This document shows, piece after piece, positions 53,545 through 62,225 of a DNA stretch of 64,000 bases. The position numbers were made by a program, and so were the translations under genes. The notes below the pieces were generated by a model, which was not told where the DNA came from, did no database searches, and was given only the letters and a program-made list of their open reading frames with translations. This DNA is from Haloferax mediterranei ATCC 33500 (lineage in GTDB: Archaea > Halobacteriota > Halobacteria > Halobacteriales > Haloferacaceae): positions 1,612,001 to 1,676,000 of the forward strand of contig NC_017941.2 in the NCBI RefSeq assembly GCF_000306765.2, written 5' to 3'. Positions within the stretch are counted from its first letter, which is position 1. Every line of letters starts with the position of its first letter.

Positions 53545-54831
53545 ATGAGCGAGACCGTCCTCCTCGTTGGTGGCGGCGGCCGAGAGCACGCGATTGCCCG
53601 TGCACTCGCCCCCGATTGTGACCTGTACGCCTGTGCGAGCAACCGAAACCCCGGCATCGCCGACCTCGCCGATGGATTCGAGACAGTCTCGGAAACGGCG
53701 GCGGACGACATCGTCGCCTACGCCGAGTCCGTGGATGCGACACTCGCAATCGTCGGGCCGGAGTCCGGACTGGCGGCGGGCGTCTCCGACGCCCTCGACG
53801 CCGCCGGAATCTACACCTTCGGCCCGCAGGAAGCAGAGGCCCGCATCGAGACGGACAAGGCGTTCCAGCGCCGGTTCATGCGCGACGAGGAGATTCCGGG
53901 CAATCCCGACTTCGCGACCTTCGACGACATGGAGGCCGCCTGCGACTACATCGACGAGTACGACGGCGACCTCGCGGTCAAGCCCGCCGGTCTGACCGGC
54001 GGCAAGGGCGTGAAAGTCATCGGCGACCAGGTGACACCCGAGGAAGCGAAGGAATACCTCCGCGACTCGGACTACGACCGCGTCGTACTCGAAGAGCGAC
54101 TCGTCGGCGAGGAGTTCACGATTCAGGCGTTCGTCGCCAACGGCGAGTTCCGCGTCAGCCCCGCCGTACAGGACCACAAGCGCGCCTACGAGGGTGACGA
54201 GGGGCCGAACACCGGCGGCATGGGTAGCTACACCGACGTGACGCCCTCGCTGCCGTTCATGGATGGTGAGGACTACGACGCCGCAGTTGAGGTCATCGAG
54301 GCTGTCGTCGACGCGATGCCCGACTACAAGGGTATTCTCTACGGCCAGTTCATGCTCACTACTGAGGGACCGAAGGTCATCGAGTTCAACGCCCGGTTCG
54401 GCGACCCCGAGGCGATGAACACGCTTCCAGTGCTCGAAACGCCCTTCCTCGACGTGCTCGTGGCCGCCCGCGAAGGCGAGTCACTCCCCGAACTCGAATT
54501 CGCCGAGAAAGCGACCGTCTGCAAGTACGCCGTCCCCGAAGGCTACCCGACGGACCCTAAGGCCGGTGCGAAGATAGAAGTCGAGGTGGACGACGACGCC
54601 GGTGCGCTCCTCTTCTACGCGAGCGTCGACGCCCGCGACGACGGTCTCTACACGACCACTTCGCGCTCCTTCGCCGTCGTCGGCCACGCCGACAGCATCT
54701 CGCAGGCCGAACAGATTGCCGAGGACGCGCTCGCAGACGCGGGCGAGGGCTTCCACATCCGCCACGATATCGGGACCGAATCACTCGTCCAGCAGCGTCT
54801 CGACCACATGGCCGAACTCCGCGGCGAGTAA
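53545..54831 (+). CDS. purD: Phosphoribosylamine-glycine ligase
   Basis: A 428-residue ATP-grasp enzyme: LLVGGGGREHAIARAL at the start, GPEsGLAAGV, KPAGLTGGKGV (ATP loop), RVSPAVQDHKRAYEGDEGPNTGGMG and EFNARFGDPEAMN (metal site). It joins glycine to phosphoribosylamine in purine synthesis. Length is normal. Promoter-like AT sequence lies at about 53470-53500. Confidence 0.96.
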   Translation: MSETVLLVGGGGREHAIARALAPDCDLYACASNRNPGIADLADGFETVSETAADDIVAYAESVDATLAIVGPESGLAAGVSDALDAAGIYTFGPQEAEARIETDKAFQRRFMRDEEIPGNPDFATFDDMEAACDYIDEYDGDLAVKPAGLTGGKGVKVIGDQVTPEEAKEYLRDSDYDRVVLEERLVGEEFTIQAFVANGEFRVSPAVQDHKRAYEGDEGPNTGGMGSYTDVTPSLPFMDGEDYDAAVEVIEAVVDAMPDYKGILYGQFMLTTEGPKVIEFNARFGDPEAMNTLPVLETPFLDVLVAAREGESLPELEFAEKATVCKYAVPEGYPTDPKAGAKIEVEVDDDAGALLFYASVDARDDGLYTTTSRSFAVVGHADSISQAEQIAEDALADAGEGFHIRHDIGTESLVQQRLDHMAELRGE

Positions 54832-54913
54832 TCGAATCGCCGCGGCGGCGCTCACAGTTCGTTTTTGTCCGTATTGCGAGGGCGCTTTTATGCTTCCAGT
54901 CTAATCGACGGTC

Positions 54914-55444
54914 GTGACCGACGACACCGAGGAAACCGCCCCGCGACACGACCGTATCGACCACCACCCGACGCCCGGACCGCTCAACTCGCTTCAGTAC
55001 TGGACGGACGCGAAGCCCGTCTGGCGCGTGATGCTCAACTACGTGTTCGTCCTCATCGCTCGCATCGCGCCGTCGCTCAAGATTCGAAATTGGGCGCTCA
55101 GGCGAATCGGTGTGACCGTCGGAAGGGGCGTCTCGTGGGGGTTGGAGGCGACGCCGGACGTATTCTGGCCGGAACTCGTCACCGTCGAAGACCACGCGAT
55201 AATCGGCTACGACTCGGTCATCCTCTGTCACGAGTTCCTCCAAGACGAGTACCGGACGGGCGAGGTCGTCGTCGGCGAGCGCGCGATGGTCGGCGCGAAA
55301 GCGACCATCCTTCCGGGCGTCCGCATCGGCGAGGGCGCACAGGTCGCGGCGAACTCGCTCGTCACGCGGGACGTGCCAGCGGGAGAGACTGTTGCCGGGG
55401 TCCCCGCGCGACCGATGTCCGACGGACTATCTGACGACGACTGA
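54914..55444 (+). CDS. Left-handed beta-helix acyltransferase
   Basis: A 176-residue protein with a GTG start. An N-terminal amphipathic region is followed by hexapeptide repeats (VGARAMVGAKATILPGVRIGEGAQVAANSLVT-type turns), as in serine/maltose O-acetyltransferases. VPAGETVAGVPARP is the typical C-terminal loop. Substrate unknown; a sugar or polyol is likely. Confidence 0.82.
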   Translation: MTDDTEETAPRHDRIDHHPTPGPLNSLQYWTDAKPVWRVMLNYVFVLIARIAPSLKIRNWALRRIGVTVGRGVSWGLEATPDVFWPELVTVEDHAIIGYDSVILCHEFLQDEYRTGEVVVGERAMVGAKATILPGVRIGEGAQVAANSLVTRDVPAGETVAGVPARPMSDGLSDDD

Positions 55445-55464
55445 ACGACCGCCGAGGGTGCGAG

Positions 55465-56490
55465 TCAGTCGATAGCTGTCGGTTCCTGAAGTCGGATACA
55501 GAATACGGCGCCTTCGTCATCGTTGTCTTCGACCCAAATGGTGCCGTTGTACGACGAGATGACGTTGTCGGCGAAAAAGAGGCTGATACCCGTCCCGTGA
55601 TGGAGTTGGTCGTACTCCTCACGACCGAAGATAAGGTCACGCTGTTCTTCTGGGACCCCCGGCCCGTTGTCTGCGATACGGACGATGACGTGGCCACCGT
55701 CGCGCTTGACCGAAATTTCGACTTGTGGCGTCTCTTTGTCGTTGTGCGTGACTGCATTTTCGAGGACGCACTCGATTGCTTCCCCGAGGAGGTCGTCGGC
55801 GATGACCTCGACCTGGGGGAACGGTCCGAATTCGAACTCGGCGTCCGGAAATTCGATCATGGTGTCGACGATTTTGTTGTTCAACACTACGTCGAGTTTG
55901 ACCGGGTGATTAGACACGTCGTGAGACCGTTCTAAGTGCTCGCGGAGGTCGCGCGCCCGTTCTGACTTGTGGACGATGTCGAGGACTTTCTCTTGGACGA
56001 GTTCGAGTTCTTCGAGCGCCTTCTCGTCGTCGAGTCGGCTGGCGACCTGTTGGGTGTAACCGTAGATGACATTGAGTTCGTTCCGGAGGTCGTGTCGGAG
56101 CAGGCGGTTCAGCACCTCGGAGGCGTTCTCGTAATGTCGTTGTTTTGTCGTGTCTACGAAGAACGCGAGGATACCTTCAACGTCGCCGCTGACGACCATG
56201 GGCGTCGCAAAGCCCTGTCCGTAGACGACCTGCTGGTCTTTCCGTCGTGCCATGAACTCGCCGGACCACGTCTCACCGGAAATCATCTGCTCGACGATTT
56301 CGTAGTACACCTCCTCGTCGGCAGCGATGAGTCCGACGGATTCACCGATGATATCGTCGAACTCGTAGCCGAGGAAGTCGAGACCGGCGTCATTGATATC
56401 CCGGAAAGCGAAGTTCGTGTCTGCAATCAACATGGGGATGTCCGCGCTTCGGAAAGCCTCACGGTACAGTTCCGGGTCGGTATCCTCCAT
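55465..56490 (-). CDS. PAS-domain sensor histidine kinase
   Basis: A 341-residue soluble kinase: PAS domain (residues about 8-120, with MLIADTNFAFRDINDAGLDFLGY), HisKA box RLLRHDLRNELNVIYGYTQQ with the phosphorylated His, and HATPase segments (ENAVTHND, VRIADNGPGVPEEQRD, HGTGISLFFADNV). No receiver gene or membrane helix is present, so its partner is elsewhere. It senses a cytoplasmic signal. Confidence 0.9.
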   Translation of the reverse strand: MEDTDPELYREAFRSADIPMLIADTNFAFRDINDAGLDFLGYEFDDIIGESVGLIAADEEVYYEIVEQMISGETWSGEFMARRKDQQVVYGQGFATPMVVSGDVEGILAFFVDTTKQRHYENASEVLNRLLRHDLRNELNVIYGYTQQVASRLDDEKALEELELVQEKVLDIVHKSERARDLREHLERSHDVSNHPVKLDVVLNNKIVDTMIEFPDAEFEFGPFPQVEVIADDLLGEAIECVLENAVTHNDKETPQVEISVKRDGGHVIVRIADNGPGVPEEQRDLIFGREEYDQLHHGTGISLFFADNVISSYNGTIWVEDNDDEGAVFCIRLQEPTAID

Positions 56491-56559
56491 GTTAGCTCTG
56501 GAGAGACGATTCGACCACCAATACTTATTTTCGGCGGTCGTGGTATCGCCGAAATCATA

Positions 56560-57270
56560 TCAACTAGTTCTCAGATCAAATAACCGATGGTAGTACTGGG
56601 CGACGATATCGAGAGTCGAAGTGACATCTCGTTCGGGGCCCTCTCGAACCCACCCGTCGTGGCGACTTACTCCGGCGACGAAGTACCGAGCGAGGTTATC
56701 GATGGTTTCGTCGTCCGCCTCCGGGACCATGCGTGCGACCTTGATTCGGTGTGCTCGCCGAGCAATCGTTTGCCAGTTGTCGCGCCGTTGGCCGTGAAGC
56801 CGCCAGAATCGAGTGTGAAGGACAGCGTACTCCGAGTCCATCTCGAGTTCGTCGCAAACCACTTCGAGGAGGTCCTGAACGTCGCTCCAGCGTGGGTCGT
56901 CGTTGATGGAGACTATCTCGGGGATTTCCGCGGGGGAAGAGACGAACACGTCGTCCGAGACATCGTGTTCGAGACACTCGTCGAACGCTGCTCGGTTTTC
57001 GATTTCGTCCTGAAGAAACAGTGCACGCATGAATAACTCGCCAGCGTATGCAGCACGAGACGCAGGAACGTCCGGAAATTCAGCTTCAAACGCCGACGAC
57101 ATATAGTCTACTGCGTGTGCAGCAGCGGACTGCGCAGCGTCGAAATCGCAGTCGGTGAGGTGCGTCTCCCGCATATCTTGAAAGTAGAACCCCCTGAGAA
57201 GAGTTTCAGCTACCTCAACAGCACGTGGAGAGGGAGATGCAATATTTAGGGGAGGGAGATTCTGCGTCAT
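56560..57270 (-). CDS. Haloarchaeal protein of unknown function
   Basis: A 236-residue, mostly helical protein with two repeated-looking acidic helical parts (DAAQSAAAHAVDYMSSAFEAEF and WSDVQDLLEVVCDELEMD) and a Trp/Arg-rich segment (FWRLHGQRRDNWQTIARRAHR). No known domain is recognised. It lies between the kinase and the channel genes but with promoter-sized gaps on both sides. Confidence 0.55.
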   Translation of the reverse strand: MTQNLPPLNIASPSPRAVEVAETLLRGFYFQDMRETHLTDCDFDAAQSAAAHAVDYMSSAFEAEFPDVPASRAAYAGELFMRALFLQDEIENRAAFDECLEHDVSDDVFVSSPAEIPEIVSINDDPRWSDVQDLLEVVCDELEMDSEYAVLHTRFWRLHGQRRDNWQTIARRAHRIKVARMVPEADDETIDNLARYFVAGVSRHDGWVREGPERDVTSTLDIVAQYYHRLFDLRTS

Positions 57271-57375
57271 CGTATTCAGGAAGTCCGATATGAGACAATC
57301 TGCGGACCACTTCTAAACTGTTATGGTAAACGTATGACAAAATTAGAATCGGCCGAGTTACATATCTGGGTTTGG

Positions 57376-58227
57376 TTATCTAACCCTTCCGACACCATCC
57401 TCGAACACGCGAGCGTTGGGGATGATGAACACCTCATCTTCGGATTCGACGTGAGTGACGAACATATCGAATTCCTGAACGACACCGCGAATCTGGCCGA
57501 CGACAATCTCGTCGCCGATGCTGTACGGTTGGGTGAAAAGCAGATACGTCCCAGCGGCACCGGACCTGAGGAGGTCACGAAACGCGACAGCGCTGAGAAC
57601 GATGAGAGCCAGCATATACGATGCGAGGAGGACGATAAGCGCGAGCGTAGCGACACCGATCTGTGAGAGTGCGACAAGCGACGCGAGGAAGAAGATCGTG
57701 TACTTCGCGAGCGACGGGATGATGTTAACCTGTGGAAGCTTTACTCCCCGAAACCGTTCGGTGACGAGGAGTTCGACTTTGTCGCCGATGACGACACCGA
57801 CGATGAGCACTAAGATAGCGACGAACAACTGCGGGAGGATGCCTGCGGTGACGAGCCAGAAACGGTCGGCATAATTGACACCGGCAAAAGAAAGCGCGGC
57901 GAGAAGTGAGGCACCGAGGACGAAATATCGGGTGAGCCACGAGATGATTTCGACTGTCGAAGTCTCGAAGTCCCGAGCGGTCCGTTCGAAGGCAGTTCCT
58001 TCGATGGCGTCCGGAACGCCGATTCGAACGAGGAGTCGCTGGACAAGCGTCCCCGCCGTATAGGCGAGAATCAACCCGAAGACCAAGATGATGAGGACGC
58101 CCACGAATCGAAGCCCCACGGCCTGGATGAGTTGGTCGACGATACCGTTGTCTGACTGAATAGGGACCGACATCTGTGTGTAAAGGACCGACGACTCGGC
58201 GGGAAGCGTCGAGGCGGACCCGTTCAT
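57376..58227 (-). CDS. MscS-like mechanosensitive channel
   Basis: A 283-residue protein with five hydrophobic helices and the small conductance channel signature near its end: FRDLLRSGAAGTYLLFTQPYSIGDEIVVG-type pore exit and beta domain, VQEFDMFVTHVESEDEVFIIPNARV. The C-terminal cytoplasmic cage is short. It opens under membrane tension to release solutes. It ends the transcription unit led by dacZ, one base from its stop, which suggests c-di-AMP or osmotic control. Confidence 0.85.
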   Translation of the reverse strand: MNGSASTLPAESSVLYTQMSVPIQSDNGIVDQLIQAVGLRFVGVLIILVFGLILAYTAGTLVQRLLVRIGVPDAIEGTAFERTARDFETSTVEIISWLTRYFVLGASLLAALSFAGVNYADRFWLVTAGILPQLFVAILVLIVGVVIGDKVELLVTERFRGVKLPQVNIIPSLAKYTIFFLASLVALSQIGVATLALIVLLASYMLALIVLSAVAFRDLLRSGAAGTYLLFTQPYSIGDEIVVGQIRGVVQEFDMFVTHVESEDEVFIIPNARVFEDGVGRVR

Positions 58228-58228
58228 C

Positions 58229-59038
58229 TCAGTAGGCCTCCGGGTCGATTTCGAGAATCATTTTGCCACCCTTAAACGCGCGAACGAGACCGTCAGACTC
58301 CGAGAGGACGATTGCTGTGGCGTTGGTATCGCGGGTGATGGCACCACCGGCCATGTGGCGTGCGCCGAGGCCTTTCGGGATGTCGACGCCCTCCGCCGAG
58401 GGTTCGAGGTAGCGGTACGCGGAGACGATTTTCCCCGAGTCAGAGATGACGAACGCGCCGTCAAGCCGCGAGAACTCCTTGAGCATCACGTTCACAATCG
58501 GGTCGCCGACGTAGACGTGGGATTTCTCGAACGGGTTGTACGAGAGCGGACGGGACTTGTTCATCACCTTGCCCGCGTCGCCGACGACAAACAGTGCGCC
58601 GACGGGTTCACCCTTCTGTCCCTTCTTGCCCAGTTCGATGGCGACTTCGAACACGTCGCGGATGACGCCGGGGTCGGCCCGTGAATTCGCGAAGAGGTCG
58701 TAGATGCCCGAACGCATGTTCTCTTCGACGCGAACTCTGACAATTGAGTCCGGGTCGCCGTCGAAGATGCCAACGTTACAGGCGATAGTGTCACCTGCCT
58801 CGACGATACTCTGTTCCATCGCACCTTCGACACCGAAGCGAATGCGGTCTTTGACGTTCTGGAACTGAAGCGGGAGTTCCACGAACGTCTCGGCTTCGAG
58901 CGTGTTCTCAGGAGCGATGACGACCGTCGGGACATCAGCCTCGTCGAACCGCTCGTAGTGCGAGTGGCTCGGCGTGAAGAGGAATAGCCCGTCGACATCT
59001 GCCACGAGGTCACCCAATAATTCGGATAGCGCCGCCAT
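58229..59038 (-). CDS. dacZ: Diadenylate cyclase DacZ
   Basis: A 269-residue protein: N-terminal Rossmann-like domain (LSELLGDLVADVDGLFLFTPS) and a C-terminal DisA_N (DAC) domain with RLDGAFVISDSGKIV (DGA motif) and KGLGARHMAGGAITR (RHM at the usual RHT/RHM site). It makes c-di-AMP from two ATP, an osmotic and growth signal essential in Haloferax. ATG 59038 (MAALSELL) is the family start. The MscS-like gene follows at once. Confidence 0.95.
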   Translation of the reverse strand: MAALSELLGDLVADVDGLFLFTPSHSHYERFDEADVPTVVIAPENTLEAETFVELPLQFQNVKDRIRFGVEGAMEQSIVEAGDTIACNVGIFDGDPDSIVRVRVEENMRSGIYDLFANSRADPGVIRDVFEVAIELGKKGQKGEPVGALFVVGDAGKVMNKSRPLSYNPFEKSHVYVGDPIVNVMLKEFSRLDGAFVISDSGKIVSAYRYLEPSAEGVDIPKGLGARHMAGGAITRDTNATAIVLSESDGLVRAFKGGKMILEIDPEAY

Positions 59039-59237
59039 TGGTGGAGACACACGCTGAGTGAGAAAAAGGGTTGTGTCGTGTCTGACGTGTGGCGTGCAGT
59101 TCATTACGATAATCAGACACGTAATCTGTCCTTTTAGATAGACGTGGGCCAAAAATTACGAATTCGGGCTTATCACCGATTTCTGGAATTTATAATTTTA
59201 AGTGACACGAACCAGTGGTCCGCCCGGGTATCCCATT

Positions 59238-59600
59238 TTATTGATTGAGAATCGGTGCTCGGAGCGCCGTCACTTCGTCGAGAATGGTTTCTCTGTTCGA
59301 TTCGTCGACCCCGTTGGCACGAAGCGCAGATTCGAGGTGCTTCGCGATGGCGTCGAAGTCCTCACCAGAGAGGTTGAGGTGTTCGTGCGCTTCACGCATA
59401 TCTCGACCGTCGTACTCGACGGGACCGCCGGCGACCGCACTGATGAACTGGACCTGATGGGCGTGCTGTTTCGCCATGTCCATATCGTCGAAATAGTGCG
59501 CAACCGTGTCGTCGGCGAGGACGCGGTCGTAAAAGTCTGATACGACTGCTTCGACGGCCTCTCGGCCACCGATTTCGCTGTAGATAGACTGCGTTTGCAT
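59238..59600 (-). CDS. Truncated haemoglobin (group I type)
   Basis: A 120-residue 2/2 globin: SIYSEIGGREAVEAVVSDFYDRVLAD (with the B10 Tyr), HYFDDMDM, and DMREAHEHLNLSGEDFDA (proximal His in the F helix). Group I/II truncated globins bind O2 or NO; in an aerobic haloarchaeon with a cytochrome oxidase, NO or O2 handling is plausible. Confidence 0.92.
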   Translation of the reverse strand: MQTQSIYSEIGGREAVEAVVSDFYDRVLADDTVAHYFDDMDMAKQHAHQVQFISAVAGGPVEYDGRDMREAHEHLNLSGEDFDAIAKHLESALRANGVDESNRETILDEVTALRAPILNQ

Positions 59601-60027
59601 CCATCCGCGAGTTGGTCATGTGAATAGTAAGTTTAGCCCCGAACAAATTCGGGCTTGTTTTAAGTAATGACGGGGAGGGGAGTTTAAACGCGAATTGTTA
59701 CCATGCCTCTATTTTTGGGGTACTTGGCAGTGACTGGGGGAGGGTGGAGTCGGGCAGAAAGTTGAAACACGGAGAGCAAGCGGTCGAGCGAGTCACCCGA
59801 GACCTCGAACGTTCGCCGCGGCTGTTTCGGGCTACTCGGCCCACAGCCCACTAGTCGTTGGCAACGGTACATCGCTTGGCGGCATCAGCGTCGGCCGGTG
59901 TGACAAGGAGAAGCAGGAAACCACCGTACCTATGTCGAAGACCCCCGCTTGACGACCACAGCGGTCCGGCACAACGCCTCATCGACAACCCCACAAGATA
60001 GATAGTTCCATCGACGGAGCTTCCACT
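59601..60027. other. Gene-poor region
   Basis: About 430 bases with no convincing intact gene on either strand. Short open frames have no initiation context or recognisable content. An AT-rich box at about 59640-59700 may be a promoter remnant. It probably contains decayed element sequence in view of the tRNA duplication to its right. Confidence 0.5.
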
Positions 60028-60192
60028 ATGTCCCGTAACACGATTGTTTCGTGGTAGACCTTTGCCCTCTTCATCCTCATTCCACCGCTGGCCATCGCTG
60101 CAATCGTCCTCTTTCCCCTCACGCTACTTGTCGTGTTCTGGCTCTATTACCGAGGGAAACACAGGGCAGTGCGTGCAAGACACGGTGAATAG
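60028..60192 (+). pseudogene. Broken small single-helix membrane protein gene
   Basis: ATG 60028 begins MSRNTIVSW, followed by an in-frame TAG at 60055, then 44 more codons in the same frame ending TAG 60190-60192. The second part encodes a strong membrane helix (FALFILIPPLAIAAIVLFPL) and a basic tail (YYRGKHRAVRARHGE). One base change (TGG to TAG) would explain the stop. UAG read-through cannot be excluded but is unlikely in a haloarchaeon. Confidence 0.55.
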
Positions 60193-60193
60193 C

Positions 60194-60217
60194 AATGCGC
60201 GAGACAGGGTTCGAACC
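60194..60217. repeat. Duplicate of the tRNA-Leu 3' end (att-like)
   Basis: 24 bases matching 60323-60346, the 3' end of the tRNA-Leu(UAG) gene, at 23 of 24 positions (G to A at one). The copy begins two bases after the broken gene's stop. Integrases that use tRNA 3' ends as targets leave such a duplicate. Confidence 0.65.
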
Positions 60218-60324
60218 GGACCGAGATTCGCTTTGCTCGTCTCGTAGGGTTCGAACCCCTCGTTACGATTTTCGTCCTCGCTGTCGCTCACGGCTTCGCC
60301 GTTCGCGGGTGCTCGGACAGAAAA

Positions 60325-60407
60325 TGCGCGGGACAGGGTTCGAACCTGCGAAGGTCTACACCACAGCGTCCTAAGCGCTGCGCCTTTGGCCACTTGGCTA
60401 CCCGCGC
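60325..60407 (-). tRNA. tRNA-Leu(UAG)
   Basis: On the minus strand: acceptor GCGCGGG/CCCGCGC with discriminator A, D-arm TAGCCAAGTGGCC, anticodon stem CAGCG/CGCTG with loop CTTAGGA (anticodon UAG, reading CUA Leu), a long variable arm of the class II type, and T-loop GGTTCGAACC. Length 83 bases without an encoded CCA. Confidence 0.95.
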
Positions 60408-60523
60408 TCGATAGGGTAACGCACCCTTCACCCGCACATTTCCCGCAACATCATATAAACGTCACGAGGAACATCGACCGGTTCCGCCGCGGAGATTATG
60501 TGCCGGGAGTGAGAACGACAGTC

Positions 60524-60832
60524 ATGTACAGCGCCCGAGACCAACGAGACAACGAAGAGTGGTTGGCGAGCATCGACGCCGCCGCCGACAGTCTCGAACT
60601 CGGAAGCGAGGCCCGCTCGTACGCCTCGGATATGTTTCTCACGCAGCTCCCGGACGAAGACCGCTCCAAAAAGGCCGTCGCAGCAGCGAGTCTCTACGCT
60701 GGCGCGCTTATCGCGGGCGAAGAACGCTCGCAGACCGCCGTCGCGGAGACGATGGACGTATCGCGGCTCAGCATCCAACAGCGGTGGAAAGACCTGCTCC
60801 GCGAGGCCGGATTCCGCCCGCCGAGTTGGTGA
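60524..60832 (+). CDS. Single-domain TFB-like (TFIIB cyclin-repeat) protein
   Basis: A 102-residue helical protein from ATG 60524. SYASDMFLTQLPDEDRSKKA and AAASLYAGALIAGEERSQTAVAETM followed by VSRLSIQQRWKDLLREAG match one cyclin-like repeat of archaeal TFB. It lacks the zinc ribbon, B-finger and the other repeat, so it cannot replace full TFB but might bind DNA or TBP as a regulator. An upstream ATG exists (60386) but would run through the tRNA. Confidence 0.75.
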   Translation: MYSARDQRDNEEWLASIDAAADSLELGSEARSYASDMFLTQLPDEDRSKKAVAAASLYAGALIAGEERSQTAVAETMDVSRLSIQQRWKDLLREAGFRPPSW

Positions 60833-60842
60833 ACGTCGACCG

Positions 60843-61052
60843 TCACTCAGCGGACTCCCCTGTCGGCCCGTACCGACGGGTCAACGCGGCGTAAGTTGCC
60901 GCGATAGCGACGATACCGGCGACGATACCCGCCGGAATACCGACGAAAAGAGAGAAGAAAATCCACCGAGCGACGACCTCGGTGACGGCGATACCGACGA
61001 GAAACGCGGTGGTGGTGCCAACGACGAAGCTCGCGAACAGCGGATGACGCAT
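60843..61052 (-). CDS. Small membrane protein
   Basis: A 69-residue protein (start 61052; 61061 possible) with two hydrophobic helices rich in Ala/Val/Gly (residues 6-26 and 29-55). Function unknown. It converges with the TFB-like gene and precedes none. Confidence 0.55.
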   Translation of the reverse strand: MRHPLFASFVVGTTTAFLVGIAVTEVVARWIFFSLFVGIPAGIVAGIVAIAATYAALTRRYGPTGESAE

Positions 61053-61081
61053 AGACGACACTACATCCGAGAACCAGAAAA

Positions 61082-61585
61082 CTATTCGTCGCCTGTCGGC
61101 GGCTTCCGACCGCGACCGTCCCGCTTCGGCGTGAGGTTTCCGTGACGGTCAATCTCGCCCATGACGATGCGAGTCGACGAAATCCTGTCGCCGTCTTCGG
61201 CCGGAACGTGCTCGACAACCTCGATTTGGAGGGGCTTCAGTCCCTTTTCCTCGCGGATCTGGTTAACCCGCTCGCCACCCGTCTTCGTCTCGGGTGAGAC
61301 GATGAGCGCGTCGAATCCCGGTTCGGTTGCGATGCCGGTCGGTTCTTCCAGTGTACGGACCTCGAACTCGCGGTCGTACTCGTCGGCCAACGGTCGAAGC
61401 TCTGTTTCGAGGCTGGTTTTTCGTGTCTCGAACGGACGAACGTAGCGGTCGACGTGACGGGTCTGTGGCGCGAGTTCGTCGCTCGTAAGTCCGACCGTGA
61501 CATCGCCCAATTCGAATGCTCGCTCGAATAGTGCGAGATGTCCATCGTGGACAGGGTCGAACGTCCCGCCCAGCGCGACGTGCAT
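61082..61585 (-). CDS. coaD: Archaeal phosphopantetheine adenylyltransferase
   Basis: A 167-residue nucleotidyltransferase: ALGGTFDPVHDGHLALF (the H-x-G-H motif) and RISSTRIVMGEI (ISSTxI). It makes dephospho-CoA from 4'-phosphopantetheine and ATP. The archaeal form is unrelated in sequence to most bacterial CoaD except for the fold. A basic C-terminal tail (TPKRDGRGRKPPTGDE) is typical of haloarchaea. Confidence 0.92.
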   Translation of the reverse strand: MHVALGGTFDPVHDGHLALFERAFELGDVTVGLTSDELAPQTRHVDRYVRPFETRKTSLETELRPLADEYDREFEVRTLEEPTGIATEPGFDALIVSPETKTGGERVNQIREEKGLKPLQIEVVEHVPAEDGDRISSTRIVMGEIDRHGNLTPKRDGRGRKPPTGDE

Positions 61586-61672
61586 ACTCTCGGGGTGGGT
61601 GCCCCACGACTTAAGCGGGTCGGGTTAGCGGAGCGACAATCGTCGAACGAACGAGTGACTGCAGGTCGGTTC

Positions 61673-62134
61673 TCACTCCTCTCGGACAGTGATAGTGACC
61701 GGCTCGGTCTCGTCCGAACCGTCGGTGCCGAGGTGTCGGTCGAGATTGAACACGGCGTTCAACTGTTCTTGGACCTGTCCGGAGACGCCCTTGACGAGGT
61801 CGCTCGGCGCGATGGCGACGTACTCGTAAGGGTTGTTGCCCGCGCCGGAACTCTTTCGCTTGCGACGCTCGACAGTCTCGTCTTCAGTGAGTTCGGCGAG
61901 GGCCTCGCGTACGGTACTCGGGTAGAGACCGGTTCCCGCCGCGACCTCTTCGCTCGTCGAGTGAGGGTGCTGACGGAGATACACGTAGATACGCGCTCGT
62001 GTCTCGGTGTCGAGAATCCACGCGAGCAGATCAACCAGTCCATCATCGAACTCGGAGATTGCACAGTCCGCAGGTCCCGTATGTTCTTCCGCTGTCGAAT
62101 CCGCACTCCCCTTGGTAGTCTGATCCGCAGTCAT
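61673..62134 (-). CDS. Winged-helix transcriptional regulator
   Basis: A 153-residue protein from ATG 62134 (MTADQTTK). Residues about 40-110 form a winged helix (ETRARIYVYLRQHPH, SEEVAAGTGLYPSTVREALAELTEDETVERRKR), of the TrmB/ArsR-like haloarchaeal type. The C-terminal part (KGVSGQVQEQLNAVFNLDRHL) would mediate dimerisation. The regulated genes are not known. Confidence 0.8.
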   Translation of the reverse strand: MTADQTTKGSADSTAEEHTGPADCAISEFDDGLVDLLAWILDTETRARIYVYLRQHPHSTSEEVAAGTGLYPSTVREALAELTEDETVERRKRKSSGAGNNPYEYVAIAPSDLVKGVSGQVQEQLNAVFNLDRHLGTDGSDETEPVTITVREE

Positions 62135-62225
62135 TTGTTCTACGGAGAAGGTCAAAACTCAGGTCCTAAAAAATGTTTCCTGTCGGGCGCGATAGTCCGG
62201 GGAGACAGCCCCGAAAATCGGCGTA

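Noticed and set aside
59684..59872. A 62-residue minus-strand frame in the gene-poor region
   Set aside because: No promoter, start context or conserved pattern; more likely decayed sequence.
60219..60320. Further T-loop-like sequence (GGGTTCGAACCCC) between the two tRNA copies
   Set aside because: I could not fold a tRNA around it; there is no acceptor or anticodon arm, so it is not called as an RNA gene.
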